Origin: Thermoleophilia bacterium
GTDB taxonomy: Bacteria > Actinomycetota > Thermoleophilia > Miltoncostaeales > Miltoncostaeaceae
Assembly (NCBI GenBank): GCA_017882555.1
Contig: JADGPH010000066.1
Span: forward strand, 1-11,850
DNA: 11,850 nucleotides
Direction of reading: 5' to 3'
Position numbers and translations under genes: made by a program
Notes under the pieces: model-generated
What the model saw: the letters and a program-made list of their open reading frames with translations, nothing else
The model's database searches: none
Told to the model about the DNA's origin: nothing
Shown: positions 5,722 through 11,638 of the stretch, one piece after another
How the letters are laid out: each line of letters starts with the position of its first letter
Position numbering within the stretch: position 1 is the stretch's first letter

Positions 5722-7785
5722 GTGGCGACCATCTCCGCGAGTGGGCTCATTGTGCAGCTGACGGCGGCGCTCGAACGCGCTGAAGCCGACATGCGCGTCG
5801 ATCTGGCCGAGATCGACGCGCTGCTAGAGGAACTGCGGACGTACTTCCGAACCTGCGCACCGGACACGCGCACCGCGCTTGCCGTACAAGCGAAGCCTCT
5901 CAGGGCTCGACGCGACGAATTGGCCGAGCGTCGGGCACCGACGATCAGCAACCCATCTGCCACGCAGCAAAGTCAGTCGGAGTTGCGTGCGTCTCCCGCG
6001 CGTCCGATCGGCGAAGTGCTGGCCCAGCTCAGTATCGCCGACTTGCGGCCCGGCCAAGGTGATGCGATTGACGCGGTCATGAGTGGGCGCGATGCCATGG
6101 TGGTAATGGCGACCGGATCGGGGAAGTCCCTGTGCTACCAGGTGCCGGCGCTGGCGCTCGGCGGCCTCACGGTCGTCGTAAGCCCACTCATCGCGCTCAT
6201 CCGCGATCAGTACGAACGGATGATGGATGCCGGTGCACCCGTGCGCATGTTCAGCTCCAACCAGACGCCCGAGGAATCGGGGCAAGCCCTCGCAGCAGTC
6301 GCTCGTGGAGACGTGCGTGTGGTGTTCTGCGCTCCCGAGCGATTCATGCAGCGCTCGTTCTTGCAGGCGATAGCCGGTAACCGCATCGATCTCTTTGTCG
6401 TGGATGAGGCGCACTGCCTCGTTGAGTGGGGCGACAACTTCCGACCCGAATATGCACGCTTGGCCGAGTGGCGCGACCTGCTCGGTGCACGTACAACACT
6501 GGCGCTCACCGCGACAGCGACCCCAAAGGTCGGCGCGGAGATCGTTCGCAGATTAGGTCTGCGCGATCCCGTAATGCTCAGCACGGGTTTCGATCGCCCC
6601 AACATCAGTTTCGACGTGATTGCGCTCGGCGGCCGTGGTGCCGTCGCCAGGAAGTGGGACCATCTGATGCAGGTGCTGCGCGGCACCGACGCCCTGCCTG
6701 CGATCATCTACTGCGGCACACGCAAGGAAACGAGTGAACTCGCTGATGGTCTCGTGACGCGTGGACTGCGTGCCGCGCCCTATCACGCCAAGCTGACTCC
6801 CGACGAGCGCACCGCAGCTCAGGACGCGTTCATGACCGGCGCCCTCGATGTGATGTGCGCGACCAACGCATTTGGCATGGGCGTCGACAAGGCGGATGTG
6901 CGAACGGTCGTGCATTGGTCGCTACCACGATCGCTCGAGGGGTACTACCAAGAAGCTGGCCGGGCCGGGCGTGATGGGAAGCCAGCGCAGGCAGTGCTCT
7001 TGGCGATGAACGCCGACAAAGGCCGGCTCATCTACTTCAACAAACAGACTCTCGACGTCGCCGAGGTCGATCAACTCCTGCGGCGATTGCGATCGCAGGC
7101 GGATGCACAGGAGCGCTTGGAGATTAGCCTGGAGGACCTCGGCAGCTCCGACAGCAGCCGCTTGGCACTCGCGGCCGCACAACGAGTCGGGGCAATCGAG
7201 CTTCCGCCGTGGGTAGGCGGGTTCAGCGAAATCACGATCCGTGCATCGCAGTTGTCACCCAGCCAGCGCGATGAGGTCGTGGTGATCCTCCGGACGGCCC
7301 GCACGCGCAACTGGGACCAATACCGAGATATTGTCGGATTCATCGATGAGACCGGTTGTCGCCGGGCGGCGATCATGCGCCATTTTGGGGATCACGGGGA
7401 GCTCCATGATCCGCTGGGCCGCTGTTGCGATCGGTGCGATCCACTGCCGGAACCCGCTGCGAGCACCGGCGCGCCGGGCCGAATCTCAGCCCGAGCCACG
7501 ATCACGTCGCCCACTGCTATGGAGCCCGACGAGCTCGATGAGGCCCAGTCACGAATTGTCGCGGCACTGCGCGACTGGCGGCGCGGACGTGCAGGCGGAA
7601 ATCCGGCCTACACCGTCTGCCGGGATGTCAGCCTCAGGGAGATTGCACGCAACACACCGCGCGAGCGTGCCGAGCTGCTGGCGATACCGGGTATTGGCCA
7701 AGGCTTCGTGACCAACCACGCCGATGACCTGTTCCAGACCCTGGCTTCCCTCGACACGGTACCGTCGGTCTCAGAGGCACACTAG
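5722..7785 (+). CDS. recQ: RecQ-family ATP-dependent DNA helicase
   Basis: A superfamily 2, 3'-5' DNA helicase used in recombination and replication repair; it unwinds DNA with ATP in the cytosol. Numbering from GTG 5722 (687 aa): an N-terminal helical, probably coiled-coil extension (about 5-75, LTAALERAEADMRVDLAEID); motif 0 LRPGQ near 112; Walker A ATGSGKS about 130; motif II DEAH at 228-231 with the RecQ aromatic-rich loop CLVEWGDNFRPEY; motif III TATATP; motif VI QEAGRAGRDG about 410. A four-Cys zinc site uses Cys546 (ETGCRRAAIMRHFGD) and CCDRC about 568-572. It follows an inserted winged-helix-like region rather than the helicase core directly, an arrangement I associate with actinobacterial RecQ variants. 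The C-terminus has an HRDC-like domain with ELLAIPGIGQGF. Start: an open frame extends back to ATG 5608, but its first 38 residues are Arg-rich and unlikely. GTG 5722 lacks a clear Shine-Dalgarno, so the start is uncertain. Confidence 0.92.
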   Translation: MATISASGLIVQLTAALERAEADMRVDLAEIDALLEELRTYFRTCAPDTRTALAVQAKPLRARRDELAERRAPTISNPSATQQSQSELRASPARPIGEVLAQLSIADLRPGQGDAIDAVMSGRDAMVVMATGSGKSLCYQVPALALGGLTVVVSPLIALIRDQYERMMDAGAPVRMFSSNQTPEESGQALAAVARGDVRVVFCAPERFMQRSFLQAIAGNRIDLFVVDEAHCLVEWGDNFRPEYARLAEWRDLLGARTTLALTATATPKVGAEIVRRLGLRDPVMLSTGFDRPNISFDVIALGGRGAVARKWDHLMQVLRGTDALPAIIYCGTRKETSELADGLVTRGLRAAPYHAKLTPDERTAAQDAFMTGALDVMCATNAFGMGVDKADVRTVVHWSLPRSLEGYYQEAGRAGRDGKPAQAVLLAMNADKGRLIYFNKQTLDVAEVDQLLRRLRSQADAQERLEISLEDLGSSDSSRLALAAAQRVGAIELPPWVGGFSEITIRASQLSPSQRDEVVVILRTARTRNWDQYRDIVGFIDETGCRRAAIMRHFGDHGELHDPLGRCCDRCDPLPEPAASTGAPGRISARATITSPTAMEPDELDEAQSRIVAALRDWRRGRAGGNPAYTVCRDVSLREIARNTPRERAELLAIPGIGQGFVTNHADDLFQTLASLDTVPSVSEAH

Positions 7786-7804
7786 GACTTCCCGGAGAAC
7801 GCCC

Positions 7805-7856
7805 CGCCTCTCGAGGCGCCAGCCCCACAACCACCGCGTCAACACGGCGCGGCCGT
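7805..7856. terminator. Hairpins between convergent recQ and the 94-aa gene
   Basis: Two compact stem-loops lie in the 80-nt gap between convergent genes: CGCCT-CTCG-AGGCG (7805-7818) and ACGGC-GCG-GCCGT (7844-7856). Both are symmetric and could stop transcription from either side. Neither has a T-run. Confidence 0.4.
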
Positions 7857-7865
7857 CGCGCTCGG

Positions 7866-8150
7866 TCAGTGGTCGCTCGGCTCGGAGTGGTGCTCGAGGT
7901 AATCGATGTAGACGGGGCGCAACGCCTCATCGAGCTTCCCGCCACGGAGCACGAAGTCCTTGAACCAGATCGAAATGTGTTCGATCTCGACATCGCCTTC
8001 CCCGGGACTGCCGGCGACGACCTCCGCCATCGGGATGTACTCCGCGAGTTTCCAGAAGAACCCGATATCAAGGTGATGCTCGGCGGCCCTGACAGCACGA
8101 TGATGGAGCTCGTCGGTCGAGAGCTTGTCGAGTTCAGCAAAATCCGCCAT
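7866..8150 (-). CDS. Small acidic conserved hypothetical protein (94 aa)
   Basis: Starting at ATG 8150, the protein begins MADFAELDKLSTDELHHRA, continues through HHLDIGFFWKLAEYIPMAEV, and ends VYIDYLEHHSEPSDH. It is acidic, His-rich and mostly helical, with no signal peptide, membrane span or Cys. AGGCGG lies 8 nt before this ATG, which is why I prefer it over the ATG at 8219, whose extra 23 residues are Arg-rich. I recall similar short proteins as conserved hypotheticals in actinobacteria, but no function is known to me. The several His and Asp/Glu residues could bind a metal, which is only an inference. It is transcribed alone, convergent with recQ and divergent from the DUF805 gene. Confidence 0.7.
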   Translation of the reverse strand: MADFAELDKLSTDELHHRAVRAAEHHLDIGFFWKLAEYIPMAEVVAGSPGEGDVEIEHISIWFKDFVLRGGKLDEALRPVYIDYLEHHSEPSDH

Positions 8151-8425
8151 CGTCAGCCGCCTGTCGCCGTTCTCGTTGAATCCTCGCAGGAGCCTGAACC
8201 GCCGCGAGGATGCTGGCATTGGTTGCCGGGGTACATGAGCGCTCGTCGGAGGACGTTCGGTCGATTCCGAGCGCGAGCAGTATTTCGGTCAGTCCAGCCG
8301 CGCCGGCGACAACTCGACCTTCGCGGAGGATGCATCACGAAACAGCTTTGGGACCGTGGATCGGCGCACGTTGGTGGCTGCAACCGGGGGTGGGTCGCTC
8401 TCGCTGCTCGGAACCCGAGACATAC

Positions 8426-8809
8426 GTGAAAGAGCCGTTGTTCCAAATGGACGGTCGGGTCAATCGCATGACGTGGTGGCTCTTCGCGTTTGCAGTGATC
8501 GGGATCTCGGTCCTCGTGTTCATCCTTCTCATCATCGCCCTAGCGGCCGGAGGGTTATCGATGAACACGATCCCGGCGTTGAATCCGATCATTGAGATCG
8601 CCCTCGCGATCATCGGGATCTTTGTGAACGGGAAGCGCTTTCTCGACCGAAACACGTCCGCGTGGTGGGTGTTAATCGGCTTCATCCCATACCTGGGGTG
8701 GATCTGGATCCTGGTGGAATTGCGCTTCCTGCGCGGTGCGCCCGGCGAGAACCGGTTCGGCCCCGACTCAACGGGTCGGACGGTTGCTCGATTCGCGGCG
8801 AGTGCCTAG
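8426..8809 (+). CDS. DUF805 family small membrane protein
   Basis: This inner-membrane protein of unknown function belongs to the DUF805 (YhaH-like) family. From GTG 8426 (127 aa) it starts VKEPLFQMDGRVNRMTWWL, matching the usual family opening (short amphipathic lead, then 'F.GR.nR..fW'). It then has a first membrane span (about 15-40, very Ile/Leu-rich), a second (about 46-66), the signature KRFLDRNTSAWWVLIGFIPY, a third span with GWIWILVEL, and the ending GAPGENRFGPD, equivalent to the family's 'pGtpGpNrYGpdP'. GAG lies 6 nt before GTG 8426. The ATG at 8447 would lose the family's N-terminal residues, and the frame upstream of 8426 is not membrane-like and looks non-coding. The length is typical of the family. 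No operon partner is evident. Confidence 0.88.
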   Translation: MKEPLFQMDGRVNRMTWWLFAFAVIGISVLVFILLIIALAAGGLSMNTIPALNPIIEIALAIIGIFVNGKRFLDRNTSAWWVLIGFIPYLGWIWILVELRFLRGAPGENRFGPDSTGRTVARFAASA

Positions 8810-9101
8810 CGTCCCACCATGCCAACCGAGCGAAGGGCCGGGTGTCGTCGGGCAACGACGAGTGCACTCCATCTCTCGTGTGTGAGCGCCGTCTCGAGCA
8901 TTTGACTCGAGCGGCCCGCGTGAACCTCCTCCGTGGCTTTGGGGCGTTGGTTTGGCGATCGATGCGGTCCCGGCGCGGCCTACCGGCTCGCGACGATCCT
9001 GGCCGCGACGGCGTCCGGGTGCCCCACGGTCCCAGGTCGAATCCTCCATCGCCGTGAGTGGAATACACGCGACGCGTCTGTCCATCTCACGGTCGTGGCG
9101 G
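8810..9101. other. Intergenic stretch after the DUF805 gene
   Basis: No supportable gene: open frames are Arg/Pro-rich and mutually overlapping, without ribosome-binding sites. It contains a perfect 6-bp hairpin, TCGTCG-GGCAA-CGACGA (8845-8861), 35 nt after the DUF805 stop, which may be its terminator. It also has the 10-bp palindrome GAGTGCACTC (8860-8869) and two CTCGAG palindromes (8893-8898, 8906-8911). Confidence 0.4.
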
Positions 9102-9131
9102 TTCCGCCGTCTGCACAGCGGGGAGTACAAT
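9102..9131 (+). promoter_or_regulatory. Possible sigma-70-type promoter of the 89-aa gene
   Basis: TACAAT (9126-9131) matches the -10 consensus at five of six bases and lies about 40 nt before the ATG at 9172. The best -35 at a sensible distance is TTCCGC (9102-9107, 18-nt spacer), a weak match. It is proposed only because of the good -10 and its position. Confidence 0.3.
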
Positions 9132-9171
9132 CTGACGCACACGTTTGTAGGGGCGTCGAAAGGGTCCAAGC

Positions 9172-9441
9172 ATGAGGCGCGTGGGAGACCGAGACGAAAG
9201 CGATGCAGCTCTCGCGGCGTCCCGCCGTGAATTCGGCATGGCGACGTGGCAATCCCCGCTGATCTTTCACGCTCCTGTTCCAGGTCCTCCGGAGAATGAC
9301 GCCGAGGCAAACCCAAACGGACCCTCGCTCGAAGAGTTGATCGCTCGAGAACGGCCGCCCGTGAAGATGCACCTCACGGACGGTGCACTTCAAGAGCATG
9401 CGAAACGCCTCGAGAGCACACCAGCAGAAGAGACAGACTGA
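9172..9441 (+). CDS. Hypothetical protein (89 aa)
   Basis: The protein starts MRRVGDRDESDAALAASRRE, has SPLIFHAPVPGPPENDAEA in the middle, then PSLEELIARERPPVKMHLTD, and ends LESTPAEETD. It is charged, partly disordered in the middle (Pro, Asn, Glu) and probably helical at the end. There is no signal peptide, membrane segment or known motif. AAAGGG about 8 nt before the ATG and a -10-like TACAAT upstream support this start. I do not recognise a family. The short length and the KMHLTD...LQEHAKR segment recall small DNA-binding or antitoxin-like tails, but no partner toxin gene lies beside it, so I make no such call. Confidence 0.5.
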   Translation: MRRVGDRDESDAALAASRREFGMATWQSPLIFHAPVPGPPENDAEANPNGPSLEELIARERPPVKMHLTDGALQEHAKRLESTPAEETD

Positions 9442-9513
9442 GACTGGTCGTCGCTGGTAGTCCGGTCGCAGCGCTGGTGATCCACGGGATGGTCCCGCGC
9501 TCGTAGGGTGGTC

Positions 9514-9681
9514 GTGCAGATTGAGGCTCGCGGTGCACCCCCTCCGATGATCGGCTCGCACCATTGGGTGGACATCGATGGCAACCCACCGGTCAATCCG
9601 CCCGGCACGAACCTGCCCGCGCGCTTCCATTCTGCGGACAGGGGCATCGTGACATGGACGTGGGGAGAATGGGCCGTGTAG
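9514..9681 (+). CDS. Short hypothetical gene ending inside a tRNA fragment
   Basis: From GTG 9514 (AGGG five nt upstream; GTG 9508 is an alternative) the frame encodes 55 aa, including MIGSHHWVDIDGNPPVNPPG, NLPARFHSADRGI and VTWTWGEWAV. The Trp, His, Asn and Gly-rich composition is unlike shadow frames. Third codon positions are GC-biased, which suggests true coding. The family is not recognised. The stop TAG (9679-9681) lies within the tRNA-Lys 3' fragment that starts at 9670, so the last three or four residues are tRNA-derived. Either an original gene was truncated when an element integrated, or the attachment core fortuitously supplies the stop. Only 72 nt separate it from the 89-aa gene, so it may be co-transcribed with that gene. 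Confidence 0.45.
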   Translation: MQIEARGAPPPMIGSHHWVDIDGNPPVNPPGTNLPARFHSADRGIVTWTWGEWAV

Positions 9682-9710
9682 GACTCGAACCTACGACCAT
9701 GGGATTATAA
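9670..9710 (-). tRNA. tRNA-Lys(CTT) 3' fragment, attachment-site copy A
   Basis: Read on the minus strand, this is the 3' half of a tRNA: altered anticodon loop, TCCCA, variable loop, perfect T-stem GTAGG...CCTAC around TTCGAGT, then acceptor strand ACGGCCC and discriminator A. It matches copy B at 11396, where the loop reads CTCTTAA (anticodon CUU, Lys), so it is assigned to tRNA-Lys. The 5' half, D-arm and 5' anticodon stem are absent, and the loop is mutated. It is therefore a displaced 3' end such as site-specific integration leaves behind, not a working tRNA. Confidence 0.75.
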
Positions 9711-9900
9711 AGGGTCTGCGCGCCCAGTACCGCTGAGTACATCCCTGTCCGGAAATCCCAGGAATAGGACGTGTTCCGCGTAGTTGACGCCCGGTCTGAC
9801 TACCGCCGAGTGCCGTGGGGTCTGTTGACCCTCTGTTGCCCCCCATCAGCCGATAGACGAGGTTCACACAGCGCCAGCTGGACGGACGCCCCCGCCCCAA
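9670..9900. repeat. Attachment-type direct repeat, copy A
   Basis: The first about 86 nt, from the tRNA fragment through GTACCGCTGAGTACATCCCT to the GTCC near 9750, are over 90 % identical by eye to 11396-11480. A second well-matched block, 9806-9881, aligns with 11530-11605. The spacer between the blocks has diverged. The pattern fits an element end carrying the tRNA core plus flanking integrase-binding sequence. Within it are GAGTAC-like hexamers ten bases apart and CTGTTGACC/CTGTTGCCC repeats. Confidence 0.75.
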
Positions 9901-10247
9901 ACAAGGGTTAGTGAACTCGACGAGTCGCTATGCCGGTGACCGGCCCGCGCCGTCGCCTGACCCCGGTGCCCTGGGAGGGGCCACCGGACCGCAGGTCTCG
10001 AGGTCCTAGTCCAATCCTCCCCGGTGGCGTCGAGGCAGCTCGGCCCTGGGCGCCCCGTGAAAATCTCGCAGGACAGGCGGTACCAATGCACCCCCGATCG
10101 ACCGGATCAAGCGGCGGCGCATGAACGCGGGGGAAGCGACGCTGCGCGGGCTTGGAAGCGCTGTAGCTTCTAGGAAGACCCAGCAGGCCAAGTACCAACC
10201 GAAGGATCGGCGATGAGCACGGAGTCGTCGTCAGGTGGCACGCTTAG
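9901..10247. other. Stretch between the repeat and the lipoprotein gene
   Basis: No confident gene. A 31-aa frame (ATG 10121 to TGA 10214-10216) ends SRKTQQAKYQPKDRR and has plausible composition but no ribosome-binding site. Its stop overlaps an ATG (10213) opening a 12-codon frame, MSTESSSGGTLR, whose stop overlaps the GTG at 10248. A small hairpin, GAAGC-GCTGTA-GCTTC, lies about 10156-10171. A frame from 9930 is Pro/Arg-rich and unconvincing. Confidence 0.35.
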
Positions 10248-10721
10248 GTGACGATCCCCAGCCAGGCGGCAAAGAAGGGGAAGTACACGGGGAGGCGTGG
10301 TGCTCTATGCATTGTTCTTGCCATCGCGACCGCCGGATTGGCGGCCTGTGGTAGTTCGTCGCCGTCCCGGGCGACGGTCACGGTGACGGCACCCGCGCCC
10401 TCCAGTCAATCTGGATCCACTGAGACAGTGACAGCACCCGCGACTCCGACGACCGGCATGGTGACGTCGCCTGCGCCCGGAGCGACAACGGAATCGACGG
10501 TGACAGTGATCGACGCCATCGGCAAGAACTACGAGACGGCTCAAGGAATGTGGCGCGGCGAGGGCTTACATGTGCTTCCGGCGACCGATGCGCTGGGCCT
10601 CGGCCGGATTCCCATAATCGATTCCAATTGGGTTGTCGTTAACCAGGATCTGAAGGGCGGGACGCGGGTCTCACACGGAAGCTTCATTACCGCGACCGTG
10701 AGGAAGTACTCCGACAAATAG
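10248..10721 (+). CDS. Lipoprotein with C-terminal PASTA-like domain
   Basis: This exported, lipid-anchored protein has 157 aa. A basic N-terminus (KKGKYTGRRG) and hydrophobic segment lead to the lipobox LAAC (residues 31-34), the cleavage and acylation site. Residues 35-82 form a Thr/Pro/Ser-rich linker with repeated TVTAPA units, likely spanning the wall. The C-terminal about 75 residues (VIDAIGKNYETAQGMWRGEG, then DSNWVVVNQDLKGGTRVSHG) follow the PASTA pattern: 'G.....A...l...G', then 'WVVxxQxPxxGtxV'. I recall similar single-domain PASTA-like lipoproteins in actinobacteria. PASTA domains elsewhere bind peptidoglycan fragments; here that is inference. The start GTG has AGGTGG nine nt upstream (10233-10238) and overlaps the stop of a 12-codon frame. 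It lies inside the interval bounded by the two tRNA-Lys fragments. Confidence 0.82.
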   Translation: MTIPSQAAKKGKYTGRRGALCIVLAIATAGLAACGSSSPSRATVTVTAPAPSSQSGSTETVTAPATPTTGMVTSPAPGATTESTVTVIDAIGKNYETAQGMWRGEGLHVLPATDALGLGRIPIIDSNWVVVNQDLKGGTRVSHGSFITATVRKYSDK

Positions 10722-10897
10722 CGAGACGACGAGTAGGTCTCTGGCAGGTGGGGACGTCCCACGAGGACTGGGCATCGTTCTGGCAACCGGAACCAGGCCG
10801 CTTTCGCCCCTGGGTCCCGTCGCTTCACCTCGCTACACGGCGGGCAAGGGAAAAGCTGGCGAGACTTAGCATCTTTTGAAAGGAACGCGATGCGGCG
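10722..10897. other. Spacer between the lipoprotein and the small membrane gene
   Basis: Contains a perfect 10-bp palindrome GGGACGTCCC (10751-10760), 30 nt after the lipoprotein stop. It also has a 9-codon frame, MRRWVRPRT (ATG 10890, stop TAA 10917-10919), preceded by AGGA at ideal spacing and overlapping the next gene's start. No other gene is seen. Confidence 0.35.
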
Positions 10898-11107
10898 ATG
10901 GGTCCGACCCAGAACATAAACGTCACAGTCAGGAAGGAGGGCGGATGCCTCCGCGGCTGCGGAACCGTCATCCTGATCTTGCTAGTCCTTGGCGCGATTC
11001 TCGCCATCGGCATCGGCAAAATCCTTGCAGGTCTAGGCATTGTCGTCGTGATCGCTCTGGTCATCGGCGTTGTTGCTTACGCGATGAAGAAGTCCAAGAG
11101 CAAGTAG
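10898..11107 (+). CDS. Small integral membrane protein (69 aa)
   Basis: The protein has a short soluble lead (MGPTQNINVTVRKEGG), a Cys pair in CLRGCG (residues 17 and 21), a long hydrophobic run that can form two membrane segments (about 23-38 and 44-62, separated by GKILAG), and a Lys-rich tail AMKKSKSK, probably cytoplasmic. I do not recognise a family; the short length and hairpin topology resemble many small stress- or envelope-associated proteins, with no function assigned. The AGGA at 10881-10884 is 13 nt from this ATG, which is long, but only 5 nt from an out-of-frame ATG at 10890 opening a nine-codon leader, so translation may be coupled or restrained. A strong hairpin follows 19 nt after the stop. 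It lies between the two tRNA-Lys fragments. Confidence 0.72.
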   Translation: MGPTQNINVTVRKEGGCLRGCGTVILILLVLGAILAIGIGKILAGLGIVVVIALVIGVVAYAMKKSKSK

Positions 11108-11126
11108 CCGCTGCTATCGCCCTGAC

Positions 11127-11151
11127 GGCGGCGGCCGCGAAGGCCGCCGCC
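11127..11151 (+). terminator. Terminator of the small membrane protein gene
   Basis: A perfect 10-bp GC stem, GGCGGCGGCC (11127-11136) with GGCCGCCGCC (11142-11151), closes a five-base GCGAA loop. It starts 19 nt after the stop at 11107. It is very stable and has no T-run, as is usual for this type of genome. Confidence 0.75.
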
Positions 11152-11231
11152 CGTAGTATCTGAATTGGACGAGAAACCGACAAAGGATCCACACGGAAGC
11201 CGAGATCGAGTTGACCATGAGGATCCTTCGG

Positions 11232-11268
11232 ATGGGCGCTACTGGGCTCGAACTCAGTGACCCCAACT
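11232..11268 (-). tRNA. Possible degenerate tRNA 3'-end relic
   Basis: On the minus strand, GGGGTCACTGAGTTCGAG continues into CCCAGTAGCGCCCA. It resembles a tRNA variable loop, T-arm (ACTG...CCAGT around TTCGAG) and acceptor end. The T-arm is one base too long, and no anticodon stem or 5' half can be drawn next to it. It would be another displaced 3' end of a different tRNA isoacceptor. It may be chance, since only about 35 nt are involved. Confidence 0.3.
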
Positions 11269-11395
11269 GGTCCCGCCACCGAGAGGGCCATATTCCGTAG
11301 TCCACCGGTGCACGCATGCGGTGTAATCGGCTGGTGCCCGATGACACGTATTGCATACGGAACGTGCCACAATCCGCTTGTCTACGCGTTCCGCA

Positions 11396-11437
11396 TGGGC
11401 CGTGTAGGACTCGAACCTACGACCTTGGGATTAAGAG
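11396..11437 (-). tRNA. tRNA-Lys(CTT) 3' fragment, attachment-site copy B
   Basis: The minus strand carries the anticodon loop CTCTTAA (anticodon CUU), then TCCCA, the variable loop AGGTC, T-stem GTAGG...CCTAC with loop TTCGAGT, acceptor ACGGCCC and A. That is the 3' half of tRNA-Lys. The preceding bases (CAGAC) do not pair with TCCCA, and no acceptor 5' strand or D-stem is present, so the gene is incomplete. It is better preserved than copy A. An intact tRNA-Lys should lie further along (beyond 11850) or elsewhere in the genome if this is an attachment site. Confidence 0.78.
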
Positions 11438-11625
11438 GTCTGCGCGCCGAGTACCGCTGAGTACATCCCTGTCCAGAAAGTCCCGTAATGGGTGGGGTTC
11501 CTCGCAGGTGGACCTCAACCTGATTACATCCGAGTGCCGTGGGGTCTGTTGACCATGTGTTGACCCCCCGGCAGCCGATGAGCGAGGTTCACCCAGCGCC
11601 AGCTGTGGAGCACCTCCGCCCCGAG
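11396..11625. repeat. Attachment-type direct repeat, copy B
   Basis: This is the partner of 9670-9900, offset by 1,726 bp, with the same order: tRNA-Lys 3' core, GAGTACCGCTGAGTACATCC, a diverged spacer, then CGAGTGCCGTGGGGTCTGTT and CAGCGCCAGCTG. TTGACC occurs at two close positions, as CTGTTGACC (11547-11555) and TGTTGACCC. The copy ends just before the stop codon of the OsmC-family gene. Confidence 0.75.
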
Positions 11626-11638
11626 CAGGTTGCTGTCG

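Noticed and set aside
5142..5963. 273-codon minus-strand open frame
   Set aside because: Overlaps the start of recQ and the better 131-codon frame. It is Ser/Arg-rich and its end reads as random sequence.
8768..9316. 182-codon minus-strand open frame over the 8.8-9.3 kb gap
   Set aside because: Arg/Pro/Gly-rich with no ribosome-binding site, and it overlaps the better-supported 89-aa gene.
9901..10200. Structured RNA (tmRNA, SRP RNA or RNase P RNA) in the spacer before the lipoprotein gene
   Set aside because: None of the conserved core sequences of these RNAs is present.
10945..11107. ATG with an excellent upstream GGAGGGCGG inside the small membrane gene
   Set aside because: Its frame encodes Arg/His-rich text, while the other frame encodes clear membrane segments. 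The purine run is part of the KEGG codons.
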